Positions 1 to 9,162 of a stretch of 64,000 nucleotides of DNA are shown one piece after another. A program made the position numbers and the translations under genes. The number at the start of each line of letters is the position of its first letter. The stretch's first letter is position 1. Source of the stretch: Marinobacter sp. THAF197a. Its GTDB lineage: Bacteria; Pseudomonadota; Gammaproteobacteria; Pseudomonadales; Oleiphilaceae. The notes under the pieces were generated by a model. That model made no database searches. It was not told the DNA's origin and saw only the letters and a list, made by a program, of their open reading frames with translations. The stretch covers positions 1,674,001-1,738,000 of the forward strand of contig NZ_CP045324.1 in NCBI RefSeq assembly GCF_009363275.1, read 5' to 3'.

Positions 1-56
1 AGGTGGCGCGGGCCAGTCTTGATCGGCTCAGGTGACGTTGTTTGCCCACAGGCATG

Positions 57-86
57 AAAAAGCCCACTTCCAGGAGTGGGCTTTTT
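57..86. terminator. Bidirectional intrinsic terminator
   Basis: A perfect inverted repeat has 12-nt arms (57-68 and 75-86) around a 6-nt loop. The outer part is an A-run on one side and a T-run on the other, so the hairpin can work in both directions. It lies just past the pyruvate kinase stop and should end gap-pyk transcription on the minus strand. Bases 1-56 hold nothing I can name. Confidence 0.85.
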
Positions 87-116
87 GCTATCAGGCTGAT
101 TTGCTCAGGCCAAACG

Positions 117-1565
117 TTAGCGAATGTCGGCTCCAACACGGACAATCTTCATGGTGTTGGTGCCGCCCTGGGCGTTGACGTAATCACCCTTGGTAATCAC
201 CACCAGGTCGTCTTCCTTCACCACGCCCCTGCGTTTGAGTTCGGCAACGGCATTGGCGTTGGTTTGCTCATTGGCAATCTTGGCGGAATCAAAAGGCACG
301 GTTTGCACCCCGCGGAAAAGGGCAACACGGTGTTGCGTGGAGTGGTGCCGTGAGAAAGCAAATATCGGCAGGCTGGACTTGATGCGGGACATCAGTCTGG
401 GAGTGGCGCCGGTTTCGGTCATGCAGATGATGGCGCGAACGCCCTCCAGATGGTTGGCGGCATACATGGCCGAAAGGGCGATGGCCTCATCAACCCGCTC
501 CATGCTCTCGTGGATACGGTGCTTGGACTGATGCATGGAAGGGTGGCGTTCTGCCCCAAGGCAGATGCGCACCATCGCTTCAACGGCCTCCGTGGGGTAG
601 TCGCCCACGGCCGTTTCCGCCGACAGCATCACTGCGTCGGTGTAGTCCATCACGGCGTTTGCCACATCCGACACTTCTGCCCGGGTTGGCATGGGGTTGG
701 TGATCATCGATTCCATCATCTGGGTGGCGGTGATCACCGCTCGGTTCAATACCCGCGCCCGGGAGATGATGTGTTTCTGAACACCAACCAGTTCGGCATC
801 GCCGATTTCCACCGCCAGATCACCTCGGGCAACCATGACAGCGTCGGACGCCAGAATAACGGCATCCAGTGCCGCTTCGTCATGGGCCAGTTCGGCCCGC
901 TCGATCTTGGCGACCAGCCCGGCATCCGAACCGGCGTCTTGTAGCAGTTTCCGGGCGATGTGCATATCATCGGCCGTTCGAACGAAAGACACCGCTACAT
1001 AGTCCGCGCCCAGGCGGGCTGCAGTGACGATGTCCTGTTTGTCCTTGTCGGTGAGGGCTTCGGCAGACAGGCCGCCTCCCCGTTTGTTCAGGCCCTTGTT
1101 GTTAGAAAGCGGGCCGCCAATCAGAACCCGGGATGTGATGCTGTGGCCATCCACGCTCTGGACTTCCATTTCGATGCGACCATCATCCAGGACCAGAATG
1201 TCCCCCGGTTCTACATCCTCGATCAGTTGCTCGTAATCGATGCCGACCCGCTCATTGGTGCCGGCCTCTTTGTCCATGGCGGCGTCTAGAACGAAGGTCT
1301 GGCCGGCCACCAGAATAACTTTGTTCTCAGCAAATCTTGCTATTCGCAGTTTCGGGCCCTGCAAGTCGGCCAGCAAGGCAACGAAGCGCCCCTGGGCTGC
1401 AGCTGTTTCTCTTACCCGTCGGGCCCGGGCGATATGCTCATCAGCACTGCCATGAGAAAAGTTAAGCCGGGTGGCGTCTACCCCGGCTGCAATAATGGCG
1501 GCCAAGGCTTCCGGGGTATCGGTAGCGGGGCCGAGTGTGGCGACAATTTTGGTGCGCCTGAGCAT
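117..1565 (-). CDS. pyk: Pyruvate kinase
   Basis: Converts phosphoenolpyruvate and ADP to pyruvate and ATP, the last step of lower glycolysis and of the Entner-Doudoroff route. The 482-residue product has the usual bacterial length. The N-terminus reads RRTKIVATLGPATDTPE, with the NFSHG loop near residue 35, the metal/substrate segment MVARGDLAVEI near residue 245 and the long TRAEVSDVANAVMDYTDA segment near 300. A C-terminal allosteric-type domain follows. The ATG has an AAAGGA site upstream. It lies 22 bp downstream of gap on the same strand, so the two are probably co-transcribed. It resembles the PykA (type II) form more than PykF, but I cannot settle this by eye. Confidence 0.96.
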   Translation of the reverse strand: MLRRTKIVATLGPATDTPEALAAIIAAGVDATRLNFSHGSADEHIARARRVRETAAAQGRFVALLADLQGPKLRIARFAENKVILVAGQTFVLDAAMDKEAGTNERVGIDYEQLIEDVEPGDILVLDDGRIEMEVQSVDGHSITSRVLIGGPLSNNKGLNKRGGGLSAEALTDKDKQDIVTAARLGADYVAVSFVRTADDMHIARKLLQDAGSDAGLVAKIERAELAHDEAALDAVILASDAVMVARGDLAVEIGDAELVGVQKHIISRARVLNRAVITATQMMESMITNPMPTRAEVSDVANAVMDYTDAVMLSAETAVGDYPTEAVEAMVRICLGAERHPSMHQSKHRIHESMERVDEAIALSAMYAANHLEGVRAIICMTETGATPRLMSRIKSSLPIFAFSRHHSTQHRVALFRGVQTVPFDSAKIANEQTNANAVAELKRRGVVKEDDLVVITKGDYVNAQGGTNTMKIVRVGADIR

Positions 1566-1587
1566 GATGTGGATCCTTTATTGGGTG

Positions 1588-2592
1588 TTACTGAGCGGCT
1601 TTCATAAGCTCGATGGCGTTGTCGAGCATGCGGTTTGAAAAGCCCCATTCATTGTCATACCAGGCCATGACTTTTACATGACGGCCGATGACCCGGGTAT
1701 GATTTGCGTCAAACACGCTGGACAGGGCGTTGTGATTGAAGTCGATACTGACCAGCTTTTCGGTATTGTAGCCGAGTATCGGGCTGTTCTGCGCGGCGGC
1801 GCGGACGGCTTCGTTGATCTCGGCTACGCTGGTGTTGCGGTTGGCAATAAATCCGAAATCCACCAGCGACACATTGATGGTAGGAACCCGAACGGCCAGG
1901 CCGTCGAGTTTTCCGTCCAGGTCCGGGATAACCTTGCCGATGGCAGCGGCAGCACCGGTCTTGGTGGGGATCATTGATTGGGTGGCAGACCGGGCCCGGT
2001 ACAGGTCAGAGTGGTAAACATCACTCAGTTTCTGGTCGTTGGTGTAGGAGTGGATGGTGGTCATCAGGCCACTCTCGATACCCACGGTGTTGTGCAAGGC
2101 AGCCACCACCGGTGCCAGGCAGTTGGTGGTGCAGGAGGCGTTGGAAATGATCTGGTGCCTGGCAGTCAGTTCCTGGTGATTGACGCCATAGACAACGGTG
2201 GCATCTGCGTCTGCGGATGGGGCGGAGATAATCACCTTCCGGGCGCCGGCGTTGAGGTGTGCGGCGGCTTTGTCCCGGTTGGTAAACAGCCCGGTACACT
2301 CGAACACCACATCCACGTGGTAGTCTTTCCAGGGCAGGTCTTCCGGGTTGCGGATGGCGGTAATGGCGATACGGTCGCCGTTGACGGTCAGCGATTCTGC
2401 GTCGTGACTGACCACACCGGCAAATCGGCCATGTACACTGTCGTATTTGAATAGGTGAGCGTTGGTTTCGGCGTCGCCAAGATCGTTGATGGCGACTACC
2501 TGTAGTTGATTTCGGTAGTTATTTTCGTAAACGGCCCTCAGGATGTTGCGGCCAATACGCCCAAATCCGTTGATGGCGATGCGGATAGTCAT
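1588..2592 (-). CDS. gap: Glyceraldehyde-3-phosphate dehydrogenase
   Basis: Oxidises and phosphorylates glyceraldehyde 3-phosphate to 1,3-bisphosphoglycerate with NAD. At 334 residues it is full length. The Rossmann motif INGFGRIGRN is at residues 7-16, an acidic residue ends the second strand (AINDLGD, about 34-40, favouring NAD over NADP), and the catalytic cysteine is Cys154 in SNASCTTNC. The start ATG has an AGGAG site seven bases upstream. gap leads the gap-pyk unit and is divergent from edd, so one control region can coordinate the upper and lower Entner-Doudoroff steps. Confidence 0.97.
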   Translation of the reverse strand: MTIRIAINGFGRIGRNILRAVYENNYRNQLQVVAINDLGDAETNAHLFKYDSVHGRFAGVVSHDAESLTVNGDRIAITAIRNPEDLPWKDYHVDVVFECTGLFTNRDKAAAHLNAGARKVIISAPSADADATVVYGVNHQELTARHQIISNASCTTNCLAPVVAALHNTVGIESGLMTTIHSYTNDQKLSDVYHSDLYRARSATQSMIPTKTGAAAAIGKVIPDLDGKLDGLAVRVPTINVSLVDFGFIANRNTSVAEINEAVRAAAQNSPILGYNTEKLVSIDFNHNALSSVFDANHTRVIGRHVKVMAWYDNEWGFSNRMLDNAIELMKAAQ

Positions 2593-2755
2593 GACCAGAC
2601 TCCTTGTTGTCGGTTTTTTGTTCAGTCTTCAGGATTGATGTAGTAAATATAACAACAAAAATTTCATAAATGAATGTCGATTGGCTGTAATGATGAAAAA
2701 AAGTAAGTAAACTTACGTCATATAGCAAAACATAAGTGAAATCACGGAGTCTGCC
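2593..2755. promoter_or_regulatory. Divergent gap / edd control region
   Basis: This AT-rich 163-bp gap separates the gap and edd starts. It contains a perfect 14-nt palindrome at 2703-2716 (GTAAGT, AA, ACTTAC), about 40 bp before the edd start, which could be an operator. I looked for the HexR half-sites known from pseudomonad central carbon genes and found no convincing pair. The palindrome is seen; the regulatory role is inferred. Confidence 0.45.
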
Positions 2756-4576
2756 ATGCACCCCATCATTACCAAGGTCACGAACAGGATCATCGAACGC
2801 AGCCGGCCTACCCGGCAGGACTATCTGGCTCGAATGACCACGTTGAAGGAGCAATCTCCGCATCGCAGCACCTTGTCCTGCGGCAATCTGGCTCACGGCT
2901 TTGCGGCTTGTGGTCAGCAGGACAAAGACACCTTGAAGTTTATGAACAAGGCGAATGTGGCGATCGTTTCGGCCTATAACGATATGCTTTCTGCCCACCA
3001 GCCCTATCAGACATTCCCGGACGTTATCCGTGAGGCGGCTCGCGGTATGGGCTCGGTGGCCCAGTTCGCCGGCGGCACGCCCGCCATGTGCGACGGCGTT
3101 ACCCAGGGCCAGCCGGGCATGGAGCTGAGCCTGTTTTCCCGCGACACCATTGCCATGAGCACGGCGGTGGCGCTGAGCCACAATATGTTCGATGCCACGC
3201 TGTTACTGGGGATCTGTGACAAGATCGTGCCGGGGCTGTTGATTGGCTCCCTGAGCTTCGGTCACCTGCCCACCATTCTGGTTCCCGCCGGCCCAATGCC
3301 GTCCGGGCTTCCGAATAAAGAGAAGCAGCGCATCCGCCAGCTGTATGCAGAGGGTAAAATTGGCCGGGATGAGCTTCTCGAAGCGGAAAGTAAGTCCTAC
3401 CACAGCCCGGGTACCTGCACCTTCTATGGCACGGCCAACAGTAATCAGTTACTGGTGGAGGTGATGGGGCTGCATCTGCCGGGTTCGGCATTCGTCAACC
3501 CGGGCACGCCGCTGAGGGACTCGCTGACCCGTGCCGCCGCCGAACAGGTGATCAAGCTGTCCAGGCCCCACGGCGGAGATCTGGGGCTGGCCGACATGGT
3601 GGATGAGAAAGCCATCGTCAACGCGCTGGTGGCCTTGCTGGTGACCGGTGGCTCCACCAATCACACCATTCACTGGATTGCGATCGCCCGCGCCGCCGGC
3701 ATTATCATTGACTGGAACGACTACTCGGAGCTGTCGTCGGTGGTGCCGTCCATGACCCGTATTTATCCGAACGGGCAGGAAGATATCAACGCTTTCCATG
3801 AAGCCGGCGGCACGCCGTTCCTGATTCGGGAACTTCTCGAGGGCGGCTATCTGCATAACGATGTGCAGACCGTCGTGGGGCAGGGACTGGAGCGCTACAC
3901 TCAGATGCCTGAGATGGAAGGTGAGCGCCTGGTGTGGAAGCCCGCCGTTGAGAAAAGCCTGGCTCCGGATGTGCTGAGCAGCGCGGCTGAGCCTTTCGCC
4001 CCTGACGGTGGCCTGAAAGTGTTGGACGGCAACCTTGGCCGGGGGGTGATCAAAGTATCTGCGGTTGCCCCGGAGCATCATGTGATTGAGGCACCCGCCG
4101 TCGTGTTTAATGAGCAGAACGAACTGAAGGCTGCGTTTGAGGCCGGTGATCTGGATAAAGACTGTGTGGTTGTGGTTCGCTTCCAGGGTCCGAAAGCCAA
4201 TGGCATGCCGGAATTGCACAAGCTGACGCCTTACCTCGGGGTGCTCCAGGATCGTGGCTTCAAAGTGGCCCTGGTGACCGACGGGCGGATGTCCGGGGCT
4301 TCCGGTAAAGTGCCGGCGGCGATTCATGTGTACCCTGAGGCTCTGGACGACGGCCCGCTGGCGCGGGTGCACAACGGTGATCTCATCCGCCTGGATGCCG
4401 TCAAAGGCACCTTGAGTATTGAACTCACTGATCAGGAGCTTGCCGCCCGTGAGCCTGAAAAAGCGGACATTAGCAGCTATCATCACGGGTTTGGCCGGGA
4501 GCTGTTCGGTTGGCTGCGTCGGTCGGCCAGCAATCCGGAACAGGGGGCGAGCTTTTTCTGGAATCACGAGTCATGA
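2756..4576 (+). CDS. edd: 6-phosphogluconate dehydratase
   Basis: Dehydrates 6-phosphogluconate to 2-keto-3-deoxy-6-phosphogluconate, the first dedicated Entner-Doudoroff step. The 606-residue product is full length for the IlvD/Edd family. It has the family landmarks SCGNLAHGFAACG near residue 42, GICDKIVPG near 158 and GRMSGASGKVPAA near 510; cysteines in the first two are the kind that hold the Fe-S cluster. The length and the PHGGDLGLADMVDEKA segment favour Edd over dihydroxy-acid dehydratase. A GGAG site precedes the ATG. Its stop overlaps the glucokinase start by four bases, so the two are translationally coupled. eda is not in the window. Confidence 0.95.
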   Translation: MHPIITKVTNRIIERSRPTRQDYLARMTTLKEQSPHRSTLSCGNLAHGFAACGQQDKDTLKFMNKANVAIVSAYNDMLSAHQPYQTFPDVIREAARGMGSVAQFAGGTPAMCDGVTQGQPGMELSLFSRDTIAMSTAVALSHNMFDATLLLGICDKIVPGLLIGSLSFGHLPTILVPAGPMPSGLPNKEKQRIRQLYAEGKIGRDELLEAESKSYHSPGTCTFYGTANSNQLLVEVMGLHLPGSAFVNPGTPLRDSLTRAAAEQVIKLSRPHGGDLGLADMVDEKAIVNALVALLVTGGSTNHTIHWIAIARAAGIIIDWNDYSELSSVVPSMTRIYPNGQEDINAFHEAGGTPFLIRELLEGGYLHNDVQTVVGQGLERYTQMPEMEGERLVWKPAVEKSLAPDVLSSAAEPFAPDGGLKVLDGNLGRGVIKVSAVAPEHHVIEAPAVVFNEQNELKAAFEAGDLDKDCVVVVRFQGPKANGMPELHKLTPYLGVLQDRGFKVALVTDGRMSGASGKVPAAIHVYPEALDDGPLARVHNGDLIRLDAVKGTLSIELTDQELAAREPEKADISSYHHGFGRELFGWLRRSASNPEQGASFFWNHES

Positions 4577-5538
4577 CAGACAAGCTGTATTCACTGGTCG
4601 GTGATATTGGGGGTACCAACGCGCGCTTTGCTCTGGTGGCGCAGGGCGACGTGCGGCCCCGGGAAATCGAGGTGCTTGCCTGCCGTGACTACGAAAACCT
4701 GGACTGTGCCGTGGTGGATTACCTTCAGCGCGTCGGGGTCGAGGAAGTTGGTCAGGCGTGCCTGGCGGTTGCATCCCCGGTCCGTGGTACTCAGGTTCGA
4801 ATGACCAACAACCACTGGCGCTTCGATACCGAAGAGATTCGCCGGCAGTTTTCCTGGTCGGCGTTCAAGGTCATCAACGACTTTACCGCCATGGCCCTGG
4901 GCGTGCCCCATGTGCCGGAAGCCAATCTCGTACACGTTTGTGGTGGCCCGGGAGACCCCAGCCGGCCCCGATTGGTGATGGGGCCGGGCACGGGTTTGGG
5001 CGTGTCGGGGCTGGTGCCCATCAACAATGGCTGGGTGCCCTTGATGACCGAAGGCGGACACGTGGACTACGCACCGACGGATGACCTGGAAATGGACGTG
5101 TTGCGGATTCTCCGGGCACGGTTCGGCCGGGTGTCGGTGGAGCGTATTCTGTGCGGTCAGGGTTTGCTGAATCTGTATCAGGCCCATGCGGAAATCCGGG
5201 GTGTACCCGCAGCTCTGGATTCCCCGGAGAGAATCACCGCGGCAGCCGTGGCCAACGAAGATGCTCTGGCCAGGGAAAGCCTTCGTCATTTCTGTGAAAT
5301 TCTTGGCCGGGTGGCTGGCAATGGTGTGCTGACGCTGGGTAGTCTGGGCGGTGTTTACCTATGCGGGGGCATTCTCCCACGTATCCTCGAGTTCTTTCTG
5401 GAAAGCCCATTCCGGAACGGGTTCGAGGACAAGGGCAGAATGCGACCCCTTCTGGAATCCACGCCCGTTTACGTGGTTACGGAGCCTTATACCGGACTGC
5501 TTGGCGCCGCCGAGGCCCTGTCGAATCCGGAGGTTTAA
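4573..5538 (+). CDS. glk: Glucokinase (ROK-independent, Glk type)
   Basis: Phosphorylates glucose to glucose 6-phosphate with ATP, feeding the Entner-Doudoroff route. I chose the ATG at 4573 (321 residues) because it overlaps the edd stop as ATGA and puts the phosphate-binding motif GDIGGTNARFAL at residue 10. Further landmarks are the sugar-binding INDFTAMALG near 100, GPGTGLGVSGL near 138 and TEGGHVDYAP near 158. Coupling with edd and proximity to the maltose cluster suggest it handles glucose released intracellularly from maltodextrins. Confidence 0.94.
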   Translation: MTDKLYSLVGDIGGTNARFALVAQGDVRPREIEVLACRDYENLDCAVVDYLQRVGVEEVGQACLAVASPVRGTQVRMTNNHWRFDTEEIRRQFSWSAFKVINDFTAMALGVPHVPEANLVHVCGGPGDPSRPRLVMGPGTGLGVSGLVPINNGWVPLMTEGGHVDYAPTDDLEMDVLRILRARFGRVSVERILCGQGLLNLYQAHAEIRGVPAALDSPERITAAAVANEDALARESLRHFCEILGRVAGNGVLTLGSLGGVYLCGGILPRILEFFLESPFRNGFEDKGRMRPLLESTPVYVVTEPYTGLLGAAEALSNPEV

Positions 5539-5580
5539 AGGCCAGAAATGGCGTCGGGCAGGCAAACGGAGAGCCACAGT

Positions 5581-6183
5581 ATGCCAGGCAATCTGGACCA
5601 TCTTTCCTTTCCCGAACTGGTTGCCCGTGTGCGTGCCTGCACGCTATGTGCCGAGGTACTGCCGGAGGGGCCGCGCCCTGTGGTGCAATTAAGTGAATCG
5701 GCTCGCATCCTGGTGGTCGGCCAGGCCCCCGGGCGCAAGGTTCACCAAACGGGCCTGCCTTTCAATGATCCCAGTGGTGATCGGCTCCGGGGCTGGATGG
5801 GCATCGACCGGGACACCTTCTATAACGAGAAGGAGCTGGCCATTCTTCCGATGGGGTTCTGCTACCCGGGCACCGGCAAATCCGGTGACCTGCCTCCGCG
5901 CCCGGAGTGCGCGGATACCTGGCGGGAGGCCCTTCTGGCTCGTCTTCCCAACATCGAATTGACCCTGTTGATCGGTCAGTACGCCCAGGCCTGGCATCTG
6001 CCCGACGGCAGCAAAAAGGTGACCGCTAATGTGGAACAGTGGCGTCATTACTGGCCTCAGCAGCTACCCATGCCGCACCCCAGTCCCCGCAACAATCTTT
6101 GGCTGCGCCGTAACCCCTGGTTTGAAAAGGACGTGATTCCGGCGCTTCAGGGACGTGTCAGAAGGTTGCTTGCGACTGCCTGA
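5581..6183 (+). CDS. Uracil-DNA glycosylase family protein
   Basis: Probably excises uracil or a related damaged base from DNA, or belongs to that fold. I prefer the ATG at 5581 (200 residues); an in-frame ATG at 5548 would add 11 residues. The water-activating-type motif GQAPG sits near residue 50 and the C-terminal His motif HPSPRN near 167. Four cysteines (Cys20 and Cys23 in CTLC, one in GFCYPG, one in RPECAD) could hold a 4Fe-4S cluster, as in family 4/5 enzymes. It starts 42 bp after glk on the same strand and converges on the next gene with two bases between stops. The substrate is uncertain. Confidence 0.8.
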   Translation: MPGNLDHLSFPELVARVRACTLCAEVLPEGPRPVVQLSESARILVVGQAPGRKVHQTGLPFNDPSGDRLRGWMGIDRDTFYNEKELAILPMGFCYPGTGKSGDLPPRPECADTWREALLARLPNIELTLLIGQYAQAWHLPDGSKKVTANVEQWRHYWPQQLPMPHPSPRNNLWLRRNPWFEKDVIPALQGRVRRLLATA

Positions 6184-6185
6184 GC

Positions 6186-7073
6186 TCAGGGGACCGGGTT
6201 TCCCTGCACCGCTTCGAGCAAGGCATACCAGAGCCCCCGGGGCAGATCAGCCTGGGCGCCCCGCGAAGCGGCTTGAAGCCGATCTGAACGGAGCGAGCCA
6301 ATCACCGGAATCGGTGCGCCGGGCAGTTGCCGAATCCATGCGATGGCCAGCCCCGTCTCACAGAGACCGGTTTCCCATTGAGCGTTGGTAAGCAGTTGCT
6401 CTGGAATGCGTTCCGGCAACTTGCCGCCGGCCAGCGGTGACCAGGCAAGCCAGCGTAGCCTGTCAGACAGCATGGCTTCCAGGCCACCATCGAAGAGTGG
6501 TTGCGGGTGGCCAAGAGACAGTTCGGACTGGTTGCAGACCAGCGGGAGATGGGTGTTCTGTTGTAACCATCGCCATTGCTCCGGCAAAAAGTTGGACACA
6601 CCGATATGCCCGACCTTGCCGGACTCGACGGCTTGCTCAAGCACCCTGGCCAGGGCCGGCGCTTCCAGCAACGGGTCGGGCCGATGGATCAGGAAGGTGT
6701 GTAGCTGGTCTACCTGCAATCGTTGAAGCGACGCGTCAATGGCGGCGCTGATATAACCTGCCTCCGCCCGGTAGTGCTTGCTCCGCCAGGGGCTTGTGTC
6801 CTGATGTTTCAGCACGATACCGGCCTTGCTGATGAGTTTTACCTTGTGCTTCAGGTGGGGAGTTGCCCGCAGGGCCCGGCCAAACAGGCGTTCGCATTCA
6901 CCGTCACCGTAGATATCGGCATGGTCAAACACCTCAAGGCCATCGTCCAGGCACTGTGTAATCCAGTCGGCCAGAGCCCCAGGGGAGTGCAGCTCCCGAT
7001 GTTCCAGAAGGCGCATCAATCCGACAACCAGAGGCGTTTGTTTGAGATATTCGGGCCCGGCTGTTTGCATCAA
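6186..7073 (-). CDS. Aldo/keto reductase (YdhF-like)
   Basis: A 295-residue NADPH-dependent oxidoreductase of the aldo/keto reductase fold. Visible elements are FDHADIYGDGECERLFGRAL near residue 48 (catalytic Asp and Tyr), KLISKAGI near 79 (catalytic Lys), TFLIHRPDPL near 125 (His) and the NQSELS strand near 182. The pattern is closest to YdhF-type members, which act on small aldehydes or ketones in vitro; the physiological substrate is unknown. It overlaps the stop of the upstream alpha-amylase by four bases, so it is probably translated from the amylase message. Its link to maltodextrin use is not obvious. Confidence 0.85.
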   Translation of the reverse strand: MMQTAGPEYLKQTPLVVGLMRLLEHRELHSPGALADWITQCLDDGLEVFDHADIYGDGECERLFGRALRATPHLKHKVKLISKAGIVLKHQDTSPWRSKHYRAEAGYISAAIDASLQRLQVDQLHTFLIHRPDPLLEAPALARVLEQAVESGKVGHIGVSNFLPEQWRWLQQNTHLPLVCNQSELSLGHPQPLFDGGLEAMLSDRLRWLAWSPLAGGKLPERIPEQLLTNAQWETGLCETGLAIAWIRQLPGAPIPVIGSLRSDRLQAASRGAQADLPRGLWYALLEAVQGNPVP

Positions 7074-8899
7074 TTCCCGCTCCCGAACGCGATGACCACC
7101 GTGTCATCCCCATGCTGTCGTGAGAACACATAAGGTTGCTGGCTGATCAGCTTATGCTCCCCGGCACCGATGGCGGGGTGGCGTTGGCGGAACTGACCCA
7201 GGGTGCGCCAGTGGTTCAGGATGTCGGAAACCTCACCAGCCTCTATGGCCTGCCAGTTCATGGCAGAGCGGGTGCCCTGATGAGGGTCAGAGCCGGTGGG
7301 GCCAAAGGCACGGCCGGACTCGTCACCGTAGAACAGCTGGACTGCCCCTGGCGTGAACAACAGGGCAGCGGCCGCGCGTTTTTTCAGCGTATTGTCATCA
7401 CCGGCAATCTGGGCGAACAGTTTGGTGTCGTGGGACGAAATGTAACTCAGCACGTTGAACGGGTCATCGCCGTGCAGCTTATCGGCGTATTCGCGGTAGA
7501 CTGGCTCCATGGCCTGCAGGCATCGGGCGCCTGCTTTGGCCTCTGCCTGCAGATCGAAGTTGATGACAGCATCAAAGCCTGCGTCAAAGTAGCCGGTCTT
7601 GCGAACCGAGTGCGGAAACACTTCGGCGACCATCCAGAATTCTTCGGAGGGCAGGGCAGTGTCCGGGTGTCTCTCGCGGTAATCGTCCAGGGCCTCCTGC
7701 GCCCGCGCTTTCAGTTCACGCCAGGCGTCGGGTTCTACATGCTTGGCCGTGTCTACGCGAAAACCGTCAACACCGAACTCCCTTACCCAATCCGTGAGCC
7801 AGGTAATCAGATACTCGCGAACAGTAGCGTTGTCCAGGTGTTCCGCCCGGCTGCTCTCTTTATTGCGCAGGAAGACGGGCAGCTCCACGGGGTTGGTCGA
7901 TTCGGTCTTGAAGTCCGGCAGAAAGGCGAGGGACCCACGTACCGGGTCGACGGATGCGCTGGGTGGCGTGTCGTAATCGGCGATACCGGCCCGCACCCAG
8001 TCTTTGCCCCACCAGTTACGCCAGTCCGCGTGATCGTAATCGATGAAGGCGTGATAGGCATGATGGTTTTCCCAGGACTCCGGGCGCCAGTCACCCCAGT
8101 GCTCCGGCAGGTGCTTTTCAAAACCCGAGTGCAGGGCGCCAAAGTTAAAGGTCTGCATATCCTGAAGCGAGCTGTAGCCGGGGTGGTTCATCACCACATC
8201 CATGACCACCCGGATACCCCGTTGATGGGCCTGTTGCACCAGCGTCCGGAATTCCTCCCGGGTGCCAAAATTCGCATCTGGTACCGTGAAGTCCAGGGCG
8301 TAGTAGCCATGGTAGCCGTAGTGCCGAAAGTCGCCCCGATCACCGCCGCCAACCCATCCGTGCATCTGCTCGAAGGGTGGGGTAATCCACAAGGCGTTGA
8401 CGCCCAGATCAGCCAGGTAATCCAGTTTCTGGGTCAGGCCGGCGAAATCGCCACCATGGAAGGTGCCAATCTCGTCTTTTCCGTCTTTCTGCCGGCCATA
8501 GTTGATGTCGTTATCGGCGCGGCCGTTGGCAAACCTGTCGGTCACCGCGAAGTAGACGGTGGCGCCAGCCCAGGTAAAGGCGTGTACCGTCTCGTCTACC
8601 GGCTCCAGCAATAGAAGACCCTCGGCGTTATCGTCTGGAGTCATCCTGACCTGGCCATCGCGAACGCGGGCGGTGTTGCCGGTGTAAAAATCCTTCACCA
8701 GAGAGCCCTCGGCAAAGGCCCCGCCGACCGGAATTACCAACTCAGTCCGGGAAGCCTCGCAGAAAACGTTGCTATCATTGAGCGCCGGAGGGCCGGGAAT
8801 GGCCTGAGCCGGCCCGTCGACAGTGGTGGCACAACCAGCAAGCCCAAGAAAGGCAGACAGCAGAAGCGGGCGTTTGAGCGGCGAAGTAATGTGAACCAT
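7070..8899 (-). CDS. Periplasmic lipoprotein alpha-amylase (GH13)
   Basis: Hydrolyses alpha-1,4-glucan to maltodextrins outside the cytoplasm. I chose the ATG at 8899 (609 residues): it has a GGAG site and opens a lipoprotein signal, MVHITSPLKRPLLLSAFLG followed by LAGC, so the mature protein is lipid-anchored at Cys24. A short N-terminal region precedes the GH13 barrel (VYFAVTDRFANG near 135). The catalytic residues are visible in DGFRVDTAKH (Asp), WMVAEVFPHS (Glu) and ISSHDTKLF (Asp). It is divergent from malE, fitting a role in generating substrate for MalEFGK. The family match is strong; anchoring is inferred from the lipobox. Confidence 0.93.
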   Translation of the reverse strand: MVHITSPLKRPLLLSAFLGLAGCATTVDGPAQAIPGPPALNDSNVFCEASRTELVIPVGGAFAEGSLVKDFYTGNTARVRDGQVRMTPDDNAEGLLLLEPVDETVHAFTWAGATVYFAVTDRFANGRADNDINYGRQKDGKDEIGTFHGGDFAGLTQKLDYLADLGVNALWITPPFEQMHGWVGGGDRGDFRHYGYHGYYALDFTVPDANFGTREEFRTLVQQAHQRGIRVVMDVVMNHPGYSSLQDMQTFNFGALHSGFEKHLPEHWGDWRPESWENHHAYHAFIDYDHADWRNWWGKDWVRAGIADYDTPPSASVDPVRGSLAFLPDFKTESTNPVELPVFLRNKESSRAEHLDNATVREYLITWLTDWVREFGVDGFRVDTAKHVEPDAWRELKARAQEALDDYRERHPDTALPSEEFWMVAEVFPHSVRKTGYFDAGFDAVINFDLQAEAKAGARCLQAMEPVYREYADKLHGDDPFNVLSYISSHDTKLFAQIAGDDNTLKKRAAAALLFTPGAVQLFYGDESGRAFGPTGSDPHQGTRSAMNWQAIEAGEVSDILNHWRTLGQFRQRHPAIGAGEHKLISQQPYVFSRQHGDDTVVIAFGSGN

Positions 8900-9162
8900 G
8901 GCAATGACTCCAGGTCGGATTGTCGTTGTTGTTGGGCACATCAAACCAGAGTCCTGGGGTAACGGGTAGAAGGAATTTTCTACTCCCTACTACTCCCCCG
9001 TTCTACGCCTCGGGGAATGATATAAGGGGTGATGCTTATTCCCCGGATTTGCAACACAGTTTGAACACTCGCAAAAGAAGGTTTTGCGGCAAGCCCGGCC
9101 AGGCGACCTCTTGGCAGGCCGGACAAGAACAAAAAGGCAGGAACACACAGAGGAAAGACCTG
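8900..9162. promoter_or_regulatory. Divergent amylase / malE control region with MalT-box-like repeats
   Basis: In this 263-bp gap, two copies of CTACTCCC start ten bases apart (8980-8987 and 8990-8999, the second reading CTACTCCCCC). On the minus strand the second reads GGGGGAGTAG. From its second G this matches the enterobacterial MalT box GGGGA(T/G)GAGG at 8 of 10 positions. MalT boxes typically occur as short-spaced repeats, and a MalT-type gene lies nearby. The repeats are seen; the regulator is inferred. Confidence 0.45.

Noticed and set aside
2638..2655. HexR-like site before gap
   Set aside because: ATGTAGTAAATATAACAA looks similar at first sight, but the two half-sites do not have the required spacing or symmetry.
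3449..4567. Long minus-strand open frame opposite edd
   Set aside because: Antisense to a well-conserved enzyme, His/Arg-rich with no family signal; a codon-usage shadow.
7136..8614. Long plus-strand open frame (492 codons) opposite the alpha-amylase gene
   Set aside because: It lies entirely antisense to a clear GH13 gene, has no recognisable domain and is explained by the GC-rich codon pattern of that gene.
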